Part shown: positions 1 to 7,872 of the stretch, in pieces | Layout of the letters: each line of letters begins with the position of its first letter | Position numbering within the stretch: the first letter of the stretch is position 1 | NCBI GenBank assembly: GCA_017556665.1 | Contig: JAFYMJ010000276.1 | Span: 1 to 15,909 of the forward strand | Source: Bacteroidales bacterium | GTDB taxonomy: Bacteria > Bacteroidota > Bacteroidia > Bacteroidales > UBA932 | Length of the DNA stretch: 15,909 nucleotides | Direction of reading: 5' to 3' | Program-made: the position numbers and the translations under genes | The notes under the pieces: model-generated | Database searches by the model: none | The model's input: the letters and a program-made list of their open reading frames with translations, nothing else | Told to the model about the DNA's origin: nothing

Positions 1-1031
1 GTCTGTACCCAGATTTTGCAAAGGCATATATGAACAGGGCATATGCAAAATCTCAGTTGGGACAATACACATCTGCAGAGCAGGATTCAAAAATTGCAAA
101 AAGAAAAATTGCTGAGTACTATCAGAAGACAAAGGATAGTCTTGGCAGGGCAATGTTTGCAGATACAACCAAGAAGTATGATAAGTTAATCTCTTTGGAT
201 GGAGAGTTTGCCAAGCAGGATTTCAATAATGAACTTTTGCAGCACAGAGATGTGGATATAAGGCTAAAGCCTCTGTATAAGTTTAATATTAAGAATCCCG
301 ATAAAGAAATTATGGCTTTGGATAACCCATATGAGTCCAAGGCAATGGACAGTTTTGTAGCCAAGGTAGATATTCCAATAGAACTTTCTGCTGCCAAAAA
401 GGGTTATGAGCTAAATACATCAATGCATTTGCAGGAAATAGAGAGAAAGTTGGCAGATAAATCTTTATCTGAGGCAGAGTTGGCAAAACTTAATTTTGCA
501 AAAGGTATTATAGAGGCAGAAGACAACAGGTTCAACTCTGCACTTGAGTATTATGACAAGTCAATTGAAAAGGAGCCAGAGCAGACATTCTATTATATTA
601 ACAGAGGTGCACTTCAATCAGAGATAATTGACTTTATATCGTCAATAGAGAGTAATGTGCAGATTCTTACTCTGGATAATTCCGGAGCCGCAAGGGCAAG
701 GGTTCATGACAGGGGTAGCATGAGTTATGACTATACTCCTGCAATACACGATATGACAAAAGCAATGAACCTTTATCCTGATTTCCCGTTTGTCTACTAT
801 AATTTGGGTAACTTGTACTGTTTGTCGGGAGACTTGCCTGAATCAATAAACCAGTACACCAAGGCACTTGAACTTTATCCTAAACTTGCAGAGGCATACT
901 TTAACAGAGGTCTGGTTCTGATTTACCTTAAGGATAATGAGAAAGGTTGCCTTGACTTGAGCAAGGCAGGTGAGTTGGGCGTTTCTGATGCCTATACTGT
1001 AATTAAGAAATATTGTCTTGAAGAAGAATAA
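1..1031 (+). CDS. Tetratricopeptide-repeat protein (5' end missing)
   Basis: The reading frame is open from the first bases of the window (codons from position 3 read LYPDFAKAYMNRAYAK). The ATG at 30 is therefore most likely internal and the gene starts upstream. The visible 340 or so residues hold TPR units: one at the very beginning, one around EAEDNRFNSALEYYDKSIEKEP in the middle, and two consecutive ones near the C-terminus (YPDFPFVYYNLGNLYCLSGD, then YPKLAEAYFNRGLVLIYLKD). TPRs form helical scaffolds for protein-protein contact. No enzymatic domain is visible, and the location (signal peptide or lipobox) cannot be judged without the N-terminus. The next gene follows after 15 bases and the third 1 base later, so this is probably the first visible gene of an operon with DUF4293 and a nucleoside phosphorylase. 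TPR assignment is confident; the specific role is unknown. Confidence 0.85.
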   Translation, partial: LYPDFAKAYMNRAYAKSQLGQYTSAEQDSKIAKRKIAEYYQKTKDSLGRAMFADTTKKYDKLISLDGEFAKQDFNNELLQHRDVDIRLKPLYKFNIKNPDKEIMALDNPYESKAMDSFVAKVDIPIELSAAKKGYELNTSMHLQEIERKLADKSLSEAELAKLNFAKGIIEAEDNRFNSALEYYDKSIEKEPEQTFYYINRGALQSEIIDFISSIESNVQILTLDNSGAARARVHDRGSMSYDYTPAIHDMTKAMNLYPDFPFVYYNLGNLYCLSGDLPESINQYTKALELYPKLAEAYFNRGLVLIYLKDNEKGCLDLSKAGELGVSDAYTVIKKYCLEEE

Positions 1032-1046
1032 AAATTTAAAAAAGAT

Positions 1047-1478
1047 ATGATACAAAGAGTTCAATCATTGTACTTGCTAGGAGCAGCAGGTCTGTTATTT
1101 TCAATGTTTTTTAAAGACTTCTTTTATGGAGCAGAGTCTTTAACTTATATGCAATATCTTCCATTTAAGGTATTTACAATTGTAACTTTCATTCTCTCTT
1201 TTATATCTATATTCCTGTACAGGAACAGAATAAGACAAATGAGAGTTTGTGTTTACAATATGATTATACTATTGTGCTATCAGGGATGGATACTTTATAT
1301 GTTCTTTACAGCAGTAGAGGGGGTTAAACATTCAATTTCTGCGGTATTCCCAGTTATAGCATTCATTTTTACAGTCATGGCTTTTAGAGGAATTAAGAAA
1401 GATGAGTTGTTGGTACAGTCATCAAATTCTTTAAGAGACATTTCTAAAAAGGTAAACCAGATTAAAAAGAAAAAATAA
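1047..1478 (+). CDS. DUF4293 family membrane protein
   Basis: A 143-residue protein with four hydrophobic segments (about residues 6-23, 40-59, 69-90 and 96-115) and a very basic C-terminus ending in a lysine run. The opening MIQRVQSLYLL and the motif AFRGIKKDELLVQSSNSLR after the last membrane segment match what I know of DUF4293, a Bacteroidota family of small inner-membrane proteins with no assigned function. The length is normal for the family. The upstream sequence is A-rich with no Shine-Dalgarno, as usual in this phylum. It is sandwiched between the TPR gene (15-base gap) and the phosphorylase gene (1-base gap), so co-transcription is likely and translation of the phosphorylase may be coupled to it. 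The function itself is not inferable from sequence. Confidence 0.8.
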   Translation: MIQRVQSLYLLGAAGLLFSMFFKDFFYGAESLTYMQYLPFKVFTIVTFILSFISIFLYRNRIRQMRVCVYNMIILLCYQGWILYMFFTAVEGVKHSISAVFPVIAFIFTVMAFRGIKKDELLVQSSNSLRDISKKVNQIKKKK

Positions 1479-1479
1479 T

Positions 1480-2352
1480 ATGGCAACAATTGGAGCATCT
1501 GAGCTTATCATAAATAGTGATGGCTCAATATTTCATCTTCACATAAGACCAGAAGAGTTAGCCGACACTGTAATTCTTGTTGGTGACCCTGGCAGGGTAG
1601 ATATGGTCTCTTCTTTCTTTCAGACAATAGAGTTTAAAAGAGAGTCCAGAGAGTTTGTCTCTTGTACTGGTGTGTACAATGGTAAAAGAATGACTGTTTT
1701 GTCTACCGGTATAGGTTGCGATAACCTGGATATTGTAATGAACGAGCTGGATGCTCTGGTTAATATTGATTTTGATACAAAAGAGGTTAAAAAGGAGCTT
1801 AAGAGCCTTAGAATTTTAAGAATTGGCACTTCTGGCTCCATTCAACCAGATATTCCTGTGGGTGCTTATGTTTTTTCTCATATCTCTTTGGGTGCTGATG
1901 GCCTGTTGAACTGGTATGCAAACAGAGATGAGGTATCCTATAAAGAGATGGAGGAGGCTTTTGTTAGGGATGTCAATTGGGATGAGAATTTGCCTAGACC
2001 TTATTTCATAAAGGCTGCAGATGAACTTGTTGACCTTTTTAAAGACTGCACTCATAAAGGTGTAACCATTTCGGCATCAGGATTCTATGGACCACAAGGT
2101 AGAGTGTTAAGAGTTCCTTTGGCTATGCCTGATATGTTGGAGAGATTTGAAAAGTTCAGATTTGAAGATTACAGGATAACCAACTTTGAGATGGAGGGAT
2201 CTGCATTGGCCGGACTTGCAAAAAAACTTGGTCATAAAGGTGGTACAGTGTGTTGTATTATTGCCAACAGGTATCACAAAGGGGCAAATCCAGATTACAA
2301 ACCTATGGTAAGGGATTTGGTAAAACTGACATTGGATAAATTAAGTTTATAA
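1480..2352 (+). CDS. Uridine phosphorylase-like nucleoside phosphorylase
   Basis: A 290-residue enzyme of the PNP_UDP_1 (nucleoside phosphorylase) superfamily. It is expected to cleave a nucleoside, most likely uridine, with phosphate to give the free base and ribose 1-phosphate in cytoplasmic salvage. Visible motifs: the N-terminal phosphate-site segment VILVGDPGRV (31-40), a glycine-rich strand TVLSTGIGCDN (72-82), the superfamily signature RIGTSGSIQPDIPVGAYV (114-131), the base-pocket segment FYGPQGR (202-208), and the ribose-binding FEMEGSAL (236-243). The length is slightly above the roughly 250 residues of the E. coli enzyme and normal for Bacteroidota homologues. Uridine specificity is an inference from overall resemblance and FYGPQGR; a purine substrate is not excluded. 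It is the last gene of its operon and ends in a strong hairpin. Confidence 0.85.
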   Translation: MATIGASELIINSDGSIFHLHIRPEELADTVILVGDPGRVDMVSSFFQTIEFKRESREFVSCTGVYNGKRMTVLSTGIGCDNLDIVMNELDALVNIDFDTKEVKKELKSLRILRIGTSGSIQPDIPVGAYVFSHISLGADGLLNWYANRDEVSYKEMEEAFVRDVNWDENLPRPYFIKAADELVDLFKDCTHKGVTISASGFYGPQGRVLRVPLAMPDMLERFEKFRFEDYRITNFEMEGSALAGLAKKLGHKGGTVCCIIANRYHKGANPDYKPMVRDLVKLTLDKLSL

Positions 2353-2384
2353 AAAAATGGGGAATTTATCAGTTCCCCATTTTT
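2353..2384. terminator. Bidirectional intrinsic terminator
   Basis: A perfect 12-bp inverted repeat: AAAAATGGGGAA at 2353-2364 and TTCCCCATTTTT at 2373-2384, with an 8-base loop. It has a GC core with an A-tract on one side and a T-tract on the other, so it can terminate both the plus-strand phosphorylase operon and the convergent minus-strand gene. The right arm and loop overlap the stop and last codons of the minus-strand gene. Confidence 0.9.
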
Positions 2385-2923
2385 GTGTATTTATATCCCA
2401 TATGTTTAAGTTGCAGAGCAGCTCCAATCTTATACATTACCTTCATGGCTCTTGCCAGAATGTAGAATGCTTTTTCTGAGCCTGGTTCCACATCTTCTTT
2501 CATTATAATTGAAATTGTCTTTTCTGCACAAGAGAATAGTGTGCTCCTGAATTTCTTGTCAATTTCTCCGTTGAACTCGTAACCAAGAATGTTGGCCATA
2601 ATGTGGTCATCCATATCATCGTATCCCTCTTTGCCGTAAAATGCGGTATAGGGTTGGTCCATATTTGCCAGCCAGTCTTTGTCCCACCACCATGCAACAG
2701 CCATACCCATATATGCGGGCCATGCAATTGTAACTTCTGGGTAGTCGTTTATTTCTCCAATTGCATCAGACATATATGGAGTTGCATAATCATTCCATTT
2801 TTCTGTAATGTCGTCACTCTCTGCAAGGGTCTGGTCAAGCATCCCTATAGAATTACAGAGTTTAAGCAGTTCAAGTTGAAGAGAGTCTTCAAATTTATTG
2901 TAGTATTCAAGTTCTTTTTCCAT
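2369..2923 (-). CDS. Conserved Bacteroidales protein of unknown function
   Basis: A soluble, acidic protein of 184 residues. I recognise its pattern (PYMSDAIGEINDYP, WPAYMGMAVAWWWDKDW, ARAMKVMYKIGAALQLKHMGYKY) as a conserved Bacteroidales hypothetical protein, but I know no function or domain name for it. It has no signal peptide or membrane segment and is rich in aromatic residues. The longest open frame would begin at a TTG at 2944. That codon lies inside a -7 promoter box (2942-2949), so I choose the ATG at 2923 (MEKELEYYN), 18 bases downstream of the box. It is a single-gene transcript flanked by the tRNA-Gly unit upstream and a shared bidirectional terminator downstream. Confidence 0.75.
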   Translation of the reverse strand: MEKELEYYNKFEDSLQLELLKLCNSIGMLDQTLAESDDITEKWNDYATPYMSDAIGEINDYPEVTIAWPAYMGMAVAWWWDKDWLANMDQPYTAFYGKEGYDDMDDHIMANILGYEFNGEIDKKFRSTLFSCAEKTISIIMKEDVEPGSEKAFYILARAMKVMYKIGAALQLKHMGYKYTKMGN

Positions 2924-2941
2924 ATCTGTTTTATCTTGTGG

Positions 2942-2949
2942 CAAAGATA
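2942..2949 (-). promoter_or_regulatory. -7 box for the 2369-2923 gene
   Basis: TATCTTTG on the minus strand fits the Bacteroidota -7 consensus TAnnTTTG. It lies 18 bases before the ATG at 2923, giving a short leader. I see no convincing -33 element. Confidence 0.6.
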
Positions 2950-2985
2950 TGCAATTATATGTATTTTATGTATTTTTGTGTAGTG

Positions 2986-3022
2986 TAAAAAATAAAAGAG
3001 GTTAACATCCATTAACCTCTTT
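2986..3022 (-). terminator. Intrinsic terminator of tRNA-Gly
   Basis: A perfect 11-bp inverted repeat (AAAGAGGTTAA at 2995-3005 and TTAACCTCTTT at 3012-3022) with a 6-base loop. On the minus strand it is followed by a T-rich run (2986-2997). It abuts the 3' CCA end of the tRNA, so the transcript should end directly after it. Confidence 0.88.
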
Positions 3023-3097
3023 GGAGCGGAAAACGGGGTTCGAACCCGCGACCCCCAGCTTGGGAAGCTAGTGCTCTACCAACTGAGCTATTTCCGC
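3022..3097 (-). tRNA. tRNA-Gly (anticodon CCC)
   Basis: A complete 76-base cloverleaf on the minus strand. Acceptor GCGGAAA pairs with TTTCCGC, D stem GCTC with GAGC, and anticodon stem CTAGC with GCTGG around loop TTCCCAA, giving anticodon CCC, which reads GGG. The T-arm carries GTTCGAAC-type sequence with stem GCGGG/CCCGT. The discriminator base is U, as in bacterial glycine tRNAs, and the CCA end is encoded (3022-3024). It stands alone with its own promoter and terminator. Confidence 0.96.
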
Positions 3098-3108
3098 ATT
3101 AGCAAGCA

Positions 3109-3139
3109 CAAATTTAGGCAACATTTTAGTAAATGCAAA
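3109..3139 (-). promoter_or_regulatory. Promoter of tRNA-Gly (-33/-7)
   Basis: On the minus strand TTTG (3136-3139) is followed after 19 bases by TAAATTTG (3109-3116), a full match to the Bacteroides TTTG-N19-TAnnTTTG pattern, 11 bases before the mature tRNA 5' end. The -33 element overlaps the first codons of the divergent permease gene. It is the best-formed promoter in the window. Confidence 0.8.
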
Positions 3140-4404
3140 TGAATACAAATATTTTTTTAGCTGGCAGACTAGCGTCAAAGGCAGATAAAAGCGGCAAGTT
3201 GAGTAATACAAGCCGGGTTATATCTGTTGTTTCTGTAGCCATAAGTATTTGTGTAATAATTATTGCAATAGCTGTTGCCAATGGATTCAGATTCCAGATT
3301 GCAGAAAAAGCAAGGGGATTTGCAGCAGACATAGTTCTTACCACACCGGGGGAGGATATCATTAATACGGTTAATCCAATAAATGCAGATTTGTCTTACA
3401 AAAGTAGAATAGAGGAGTTGTCTTTTGTAGAGAATGTTTTTCCTGTTTCCTATAAGCAGGGTATCCTTAAAACAGATAACCAGATATCAGGTTTGGTAAT
3501 TAAAGGTGTAGATTCAACTTATAATACAGATTTTTACAAAAATCACCTTGTAGAGGGACGTGTACCTGCGTTTGGAGGCAAAAGGGCATCTGAAGAGATT
3601 ATTATCTCCAAAAGATTGGCAGATATGATGCAATATAATGTTGGGGATAAGGTAACAGCCTACTTTATAGGGGATGAGGTTAAGGTTAGAAGATTTACAT
3701 TGGTGGGAACATTTGATGCCCAGCTTGAACAGGTAGACAAATATTTTGCATTGGCAGATATAAGGCATATAAACATCCTTAACAAATGGAATAACAGAGT
3801 ATCTGGATTTGAGGTATTCTTTAAGGATAATGACGTTACCATGGCAAGGGATGAGGATGAACTCAATAGCAGAGTGGATCAGATAAATGATATAATGTAC
3901 TCTTTCAGTACAGAGAATGATTTGTCGGTGAGCATAACAACTCTGCACAGGAGGTTTTATGTACTAAGGGACTGGTTGCATCTTCTTGATTTGAATGTCC
4001 TTATTATCCTTACACTTATGATTGTTGTGGCTGGGTTCAATATGGTATCTGGCCTGTTGATACTTCTGTTTGAGAGGGTGCAGCATATTGGGCTCCTTAA
4101 GGCTCTTGGAATGACAAACAGGCAGGTTGCCAAAATATTCCTTCTGCAAGGTGCCTTTATTGTAATAAAAGGAATGGTTTGGGGAAATGGAGTTGCCCTG
4201 CTGTTCTGTCTGCTTGAGGCAAAATATAATTTTATCCCTCTTAGTCCCGACAATTATTTTGTAAGTTCTGTCCCAATAAGCATAGGGGTAGTGGAGGTGT
4301 TTGCTGTAAATGTTCTGGCTTTTGCCCTTATTACACTGTTGCTTGTATTGCCTTGCTACTTTATATCTAAGATATCACCGGCAAAAACAATGAGAGCAAA
4401 GTAG
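3133..4404 (+). CDS. LolC/LolE-type ABC transporter permease (FtsX family)
   Basis: A 423-residue inner-membrane protein with the four-helix layout of LolC/LolE/MacB permeases: one N-terminal membrane helix (about 28-51), a large periplasmic domain (about 52-285), and three C-terminal helices (about 287-312, 336-362, 385-412). The cytoplasmic segment FERVQHIGLLKALGMTNRQV (313-332) is the FtsX-family loop that touches the ATPase, and ISPAKTMR ends the protein as in Bacteroidales relatives. By family it should extract lipoproteins from the inner membrane towards the outer membrane. The LolD-like ATPase partner is not in the window, so Lol function is inferred. ATGs at 3133 and 3139 are both possible starts. 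I see no clear TAnnTTTG box immediately upstream. The gene ends 1 base from the convergent lytic transglycosylase gene. Confidence 0.85.
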   Translation: MQMNTNIFLAGRLASKADKSGKLSNTSRVISVVSVAISICVIIIAIAVANGFRFQIAEKARGFAADIVLTTPGEDIINTVNPINADLSYKSRIEELSFVENVFPVSYKQGILKTDNQISGLVIKGVDSTYNTDFYKNHLVEGRVPAFGGKRASEEIIISKRLADMMQYNVGDKVTAYFIGDEVKVRRFTLVGTFDAQLEQVDKYFALADIRHINILNKWNNRVSGFEVFFKDNDVTMARDEDELNSRVDQINDIMYSFSTENDLSVSITTLHRRFYVLRDWLHLLDLNVLIILTLMIVVAGFNMVSGLLILLFERVQHIGLLKALGMTNRQVAKIFLLQGAFIVIKGMVWGNGVALLFCLLEAKYNFIPLSPDNYFVSSVPISIGVVEVFAVNVLAFALITLLLVLPCYFISKISPAKTMRAK

Positions 4405-4405
4405 C
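4355..4405. repeat. Inverted repeat at the permease 3' end
   Basis: GCTACTTT (4355-4362) and AAAGTAGC (4398-4405) are perfect 8-bp complements bracketing the last 15 or so codons of the permease. A small internal hairpin ATATC-TAA-GATAT lies between them (4363-4375). No good T-tract follows on either strand, so a terminator role is doubtful; it may be chance. Confidence 0.3.
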
Positions 4406-5491
4406 TTACTCTATTATAATGTTGCAGTACTCATTATATCTCTGCATAATGTCTTCTACAAATCTCAGTGTCTCTTTGCCGTTGAAGCGTCCTAATTTTA
4501 TATACTCTTTGGTGTAATACTCTTTATCTCTTAAAAGAGGTATTACTTTAACAATGTTGCTCCATTCCAGAGGATTCATATTGCTTTGTCTGGCAAGTTC
4601 CATACAATCTTCCATACGCCCTTCGCCACAATTGTATGCAGCCAGAGTGAGCCTTTTTAGGTTGGTGGAGTCTGCACCCATTTTTCTGTACATTTTCTCA
4701 AGTCTTGCAAGGTGCATTATTCCAGCTTTTATATTTGATTCGGGATCATATATATTGTCAATGCCAAATTTGGTAGCAACCTCTTGTTTTATCTGCATAA
4801 GGCCAACTGCTCCTCTGTGTGACATAAGACCAAGTTTGAACTTGGATTCCTGATACATTAAAGATGTAATCAGTTTCCAGTCCCAGCCTAATATATTGGC
4901 ATATTTCTTTACATAATCATCGTATGGCGAGATTATCCTGTTGGAGATTGTTCTTGCAAGGACACCTTTAATCCTGTACTTTTTAAAATAATCATTCTGA
5001 AGCTGGTTGTATTCGTCGGTGAGCCTAAAATGGGTCAGCCATAAATTCAGGTCCTGGATAATGCTGTAATTCTCTTTCTTTACAACACATACATCATCGT
5101 TATCATTAAGGGGCATACTTGCAACTACAATATCCTGGAATATATTTGGAACGCTGTCTGTTCTCCCGTTAAGAATGAGTATCTGCGTTTTTCCTGTAGA
5201 GAGTTCAACCCATTGGGACATAGGCTCACTCTTGTTTGGAGATATATTAATGGTGCATTGTTTGTAATCAGAGAATTTTTGCATAAGTGCAAAAAGGTAT
5301 CCCATTGAATGGCCTTTGGTGCGTAAAGAGTGTTCTAACATAACAGAACATGTTAGAGTATCTCCACTAAACATTACCGATTTGGGAACGCTATACCTCT
5401 CTTCTTCCCAATTAGGGACAAGAAAGAACAGTAATGCTACAGTAAATGAGACAGAATATTGGAAATATTTATTTCTCCAAATTTTCTTCAT
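4406..5491 (-). CDS. MltF-like lytic transglycosylase (SLT domain)
   Basis: A 361-residue periplasmic peptidoglycan lyase. Residues 1-27 hold a basic start and one hydrophobic segment with no lipobox, suggesting a signal anchor or cleaved signal. Residues about 38-170 resemble the solute-binding-like domain of MltF-type enzymes. Residues about 195-320 form the SLT lysozyme-like domain: ITSLMYQESKF with the presumed catalytic Glu215, then GAVGLMQIK (228-235), DPESNIKAGIMHL (249-261) and LAAYNCGEGR (283-292). Such enzymes cut the MurNAc-GlcNAc bond and form 1,6-anhydro-MurNAc ends. It starts 6 bases after the porin stop codon and is surely co-transcribed with it. The MltF subclass assignment is less certain than the SLT domain itself. 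Confidence 0.9.
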   Translation of the reverse strand: MKKIWRNKYFQYSVSFTVALLFFLVPNWEEERYSVPKSVMFSGDTLTCSVMLEHSLRTKGHSMGYLFALMQKFSDYKQCTINISPNKSEPMSQWVELSTGKTQILILNGRTDSVPNIFQDIVVASMPLNDNDDVCVVKKENYSIIQDLNLWLTHFRLTDEYNQLQNDYFKKYRIKGVLARTISNRIISPYDDYVKKYANILGWDWKLITSLMYQESKFKLGLMSHRGAVGLMQIKQEVATKFGIDNIYDPESNIKAGIMHLARLEKMYRKMGADSTNLKRLTLAAYNCGEGRMEDCMELARQSNMNPLEWSNIVKVIPLLRDKEYYTKEYIKLGRFNGKETLRFVEDIMQRYNEYCNIIIE

Positions 5492-5497
5492 TTAAAG

Positions 5498-7840
5498 TTA
5501 TTTTATGTAGAATGGCCAGAAAATACCAAATTTAAGTGCTTTCTGAGGTTTAATGTATCTGTATGCAGAGAAATAATCTCCTGTAGGCCATCCTTTTCCT
5601 GCATTTATATATTTGACATATATACATGCCCTTTTCCATTGGAGGTTAAGAAATATATCTATATTTGGACTTCCTCCAATCTCCTCTTCTCTTTGGTTAT
5701 AGAACATGCCAAGTGCAGGATTGTATCCTGGAGCATAATATTTGGTGGCAAATATTGCATTTGCTCCAAGCTGTACATTCAATACATTCTTAACCAGATA
5801 GAACTGAAGATAATATCTTAAATCCAATGATAACATAGGCAGTGGCAATACCTCCTGGTTAGATGAGTGTTGGAAAAGCACTTTATTGTCAAAGTGGAAC
5901 TTCCATAATCTAAAGTCCTTTTTAAGGTATGCAGTTATAACACTCATAGTTGAGGTATTTTGTCTGGCAGCAGACAAACTGTCTAAATAAACATTGTTGT
6001 TAAGCAATGAGTACCCAAAGAAAACCTCAAACTTGGCATATGGAATTTGGAATTTTGCCTCTACCTTTGTTTCGGTTGTCTTTCCAAAATCATTATCCCA
6101 ACAGTAGTGGTTTGTATAAAGGTTATTGTAGAAATATCCAGGTCTCTTATTAGAAACTGTTATACCGGCTGTAAGGTGTATTCCCTGTTTAAGTTTTTTG
6201 GGATATGAAGAGAATCTGATGTTTCCGTTAACCATAAGATCATTTTGGGTATATCCCATAAAGTCATACCTTGCCATGGCATTCCACCCAAAATATTTCT
6301 TTAATGAACCCTTTGCCCCAAAATACATATATAGATTATTGTAGTTGGTGGTAGAGTTGCCTGTTAAGAAATGTTGAGGCTCAAATCCATAGTATGATAT
6401 ATACTGATGGCCTATTCCGGCATCCAATTTTGAGATTATTGCATTCTTATCCCACGGTTGCAGACTAAGGAATACTCTGTTTTCAAGTTTGAACACTCTG
6501 TTTGAATCTGCACTCTCTGTTGGGTTTATATAGAACTGGTTATTGAACAATGCCCTGGCAAGTGAATCACCCAAATCAATGTTGTCTATATATTTCTTTG
6601 AGTATATTGACATGTCAAAAGAGTGACCAATGAATGCCCTTGTTCCATCAGATATCTTTATTGAGTCTACACCCAACGAATCTTTTTCCTTTTTTCTGAA
6701 TTTGAAACTGTATGAGTGGGTAAGGAATACAGTATTCCTTTTTAAGATATTACCAGCAGTATTGTTGAGGACTACTGGTATTATTTTAGTGTCTACAAGG
6801 GTATCCAATACCCACGAAGGGTCTGTAATACCTCCATTTTCTGTCCTTTTAACCTTGTTGTATATGTATCCACCTTGTGCAACATATTTTTTACCAATGT
6901 AGTTGCCAGTAAGGGCAAACGTTCTGTTGTCAGTTGATTCCTTGGTCAATTCACCTTCTGAGCCATATCTTTGGTAAATTACATTTGCGTTGAAAGATGG
7001 AGTTAGGTTCTGTGTATGCAGGAACTTTACATTATTCTCTGATTTCTGTTTGTTTGCAAGCAGTGTTCCCCAATACGCAAGCTCTGTGTATGGAGTTTTT
7101 GTATTGTAGAAAGGCATGTTTTCTGGTGTGTATGAGTATGGCAGATACACCTCCCAGAAAGGGAATTCCTCTAAATGTTCTCTCTTAAAGTAGTTATGAT
7201 ATTGCATTGCACCACCCGATACTCCAACATAGTTGGCACCTGCATCATCTCTTTGGTATGGAAGTTCTGTGTAGTGGTAATTGAATGTTGTATCTAATGG
7301 AATAATAGTCTGATCATTAAAGTATTGGTCAGTTTTCCATATGAACATTCTCTTGTATTTTGTGCTGTCATCAAACAGGTAAGTGTCAAGTACTCTTGGG
7401 GTATTTCTTATAATACTGTCTACTTTAAACCTTACGCTGTCTCTATGCATTCTCTTTAATTCCTTCTTGGTATAGACAATTGGAGGGAATGCAAGGTTTT
7501 GTAGATTCAAAGAATCAAGGGGAAGAAGTTTGTAGTCACTGGCTACCCATAGTGAGTCATACATTTGTTGAATCAACTCTTCTTCACCTTGAATCTTTAA
7601 TTCTACCAGTTTTGCCAAATCTACTGAATCAGGTTTGATATAAGCAGTAGTGTCTGATTGCTTAATTCCAAGTGTATCTGTTGATATGCCTGCAGTAACC
7701 AATGAATCTGGCTTTTGCAGATTAAGCGAATCTATATTTTGTGCATTTGAACCGTGTGGGAAGGATGTGAGGAATAAAACAACACATAAAATGTTGATTA
7801 TAAACCAATTCCTATTTTTGTAAGATGTTTTTCCTTGCAT
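5498..7840 (-). CDS. Putative outer-membrane porin, Porin_10 family
   Basis: About 780 residues starting with a signal peptide (basic MQGKTSYKNRNW, hydrophobic core IINILCVVLFLTSF, cleavage likely near GSNAQ). A Ser/Asp-rich region follows, then a long stretch of alternating strands typical of a beta-barrel. The motif YTPENMPFYNTKTPYTELAY with FPFWEVYLPY just before it is the hallmark of the Bacteroidota Porin_10 (putative porin) family, and the protein ends in an aromatic strand FGIFWPFYIK. It should sit in the outer membrane; its substrate is unknown. The longest frame begins at a TTG at 7870, upstream of a -7 box. I choose the ATG at 7840, which keeps the signal peptide intact. It is followed after 6 bases by the lytic transglycosylase gene and preceded by pncB. 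Confidence 0.85.
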   Translation of the reverse strand: MQGKTSYKNRNWFIINILCVVLFLTSFPHGSNAQNIDSLNLQKPDSLVTAGISTDTLGIKQSDTTAYIKPDSVDLAKLVELKIQGEEELIQQMYDSLWVASDYKLLPLDSLNLQNLAFPPIVYTKKELKRMHRDSVRFKVDSIIRNTPRVLDTYLFDDSTKYKRMFIWKTDQYFNDQTIIPLDTTFNYHYTELPYQRDDAGANYVGVSGGAMQYHNYFKREHLEEFPFWEVYLPYSYTPENMPFYNTKTPYTELAYWGTLLANKQKSENNVKFLHTQNLTPSFNANVIYQRYGSEGELTKESTDNRTFALTGNYIGKKYVAQGGYIYNKVKRTENGGITDPSWVLDTLVDTKIIPVVLNNTAGNILKRNTVFLTHSYSFKFRKKEKDSLGVDSIKISDGTRAFIGHSFDMSIYSKKYIDNIDLGDSLARALFNNQFYINPTESADSNRVFKLENRVFLSLQPWDKNAIISKLDAGIGHQYISYYGFEPQHFLTGNSTTNYNNLYMYFGAKGSLKKYFGWNAMARYDFMGYTQNDLMVNGNIRFSSYPKKLKQGIHLTAGITVSNKRPGYFYNNLYTNHYCWDNDFGKTTETKVEAKFQIPYAKFEVFFGYSLLNNNVYLDSLSAARQNTSTMSVITAYLKKDFRLWKFHFDNKVLFQHSSNQEVLPLPMLSLDLRYYLQFYLVKNVLNVQLGANAIFATKYYAPGYNPALGMFYNQREEEIGGSPNIDIFLNLQWKRACIYVKYINAGKGWPTGDYFSAYRYIKPQKALKFGIFWPFYIK

Positions 7841-7848
7841 ATAGGCGG

Positions 7849-7856
7849 CAAATGTA
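7849..7856 (-). promoter_or_regulatory. -7 box before the porin gene
   Basis: TACATTTG on the minus strand matches TAnnTTTG and lies in the 32-base gap between the pncB stop and the porin ATG. Only 8 bases separate it from the ATG, so a transcript from here would have almost no leader. No clear -33 element is visible. Read-through from pncB is also possible. Confidence 0.5.
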
Positions 7857-7872
7857 CAAAAATTATGCAAAA

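Noticed and set aside
2971..2978. TATTTTTG as a plus-strand promoter that could drive the permease across the tRNA
   Set aside because: It matches TAnnTTTG but lies in very AT-rich DNA with no -33 element, and would require reading antisense through the tRNA and its terminator hairpin. Kept only as a remote possibility.
2603..2983. A 126-codon plus-strand open frame rich in Cys, Phe and Ile
   Set aside because: It lies antisense to the conserved gene at 2369-2923 and runs through that gene's promoter; its composition is typical of a shadow frame and it has no recognisable motif.
3514..3948. A 144-codon minus-strand frame inside the permease gene
   Set aside because: It is fully covered by a well-supported FtsX-family permease on the other strand and shows no family motif.
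4355..4405. The inverted repeat as a terminator for the permease or transglycosylase gene
   Set aside because: The arms are perfect but 35 bases apart and no T-run follows on either strand, so it does not meet the usual form of an intrinsic terminator.
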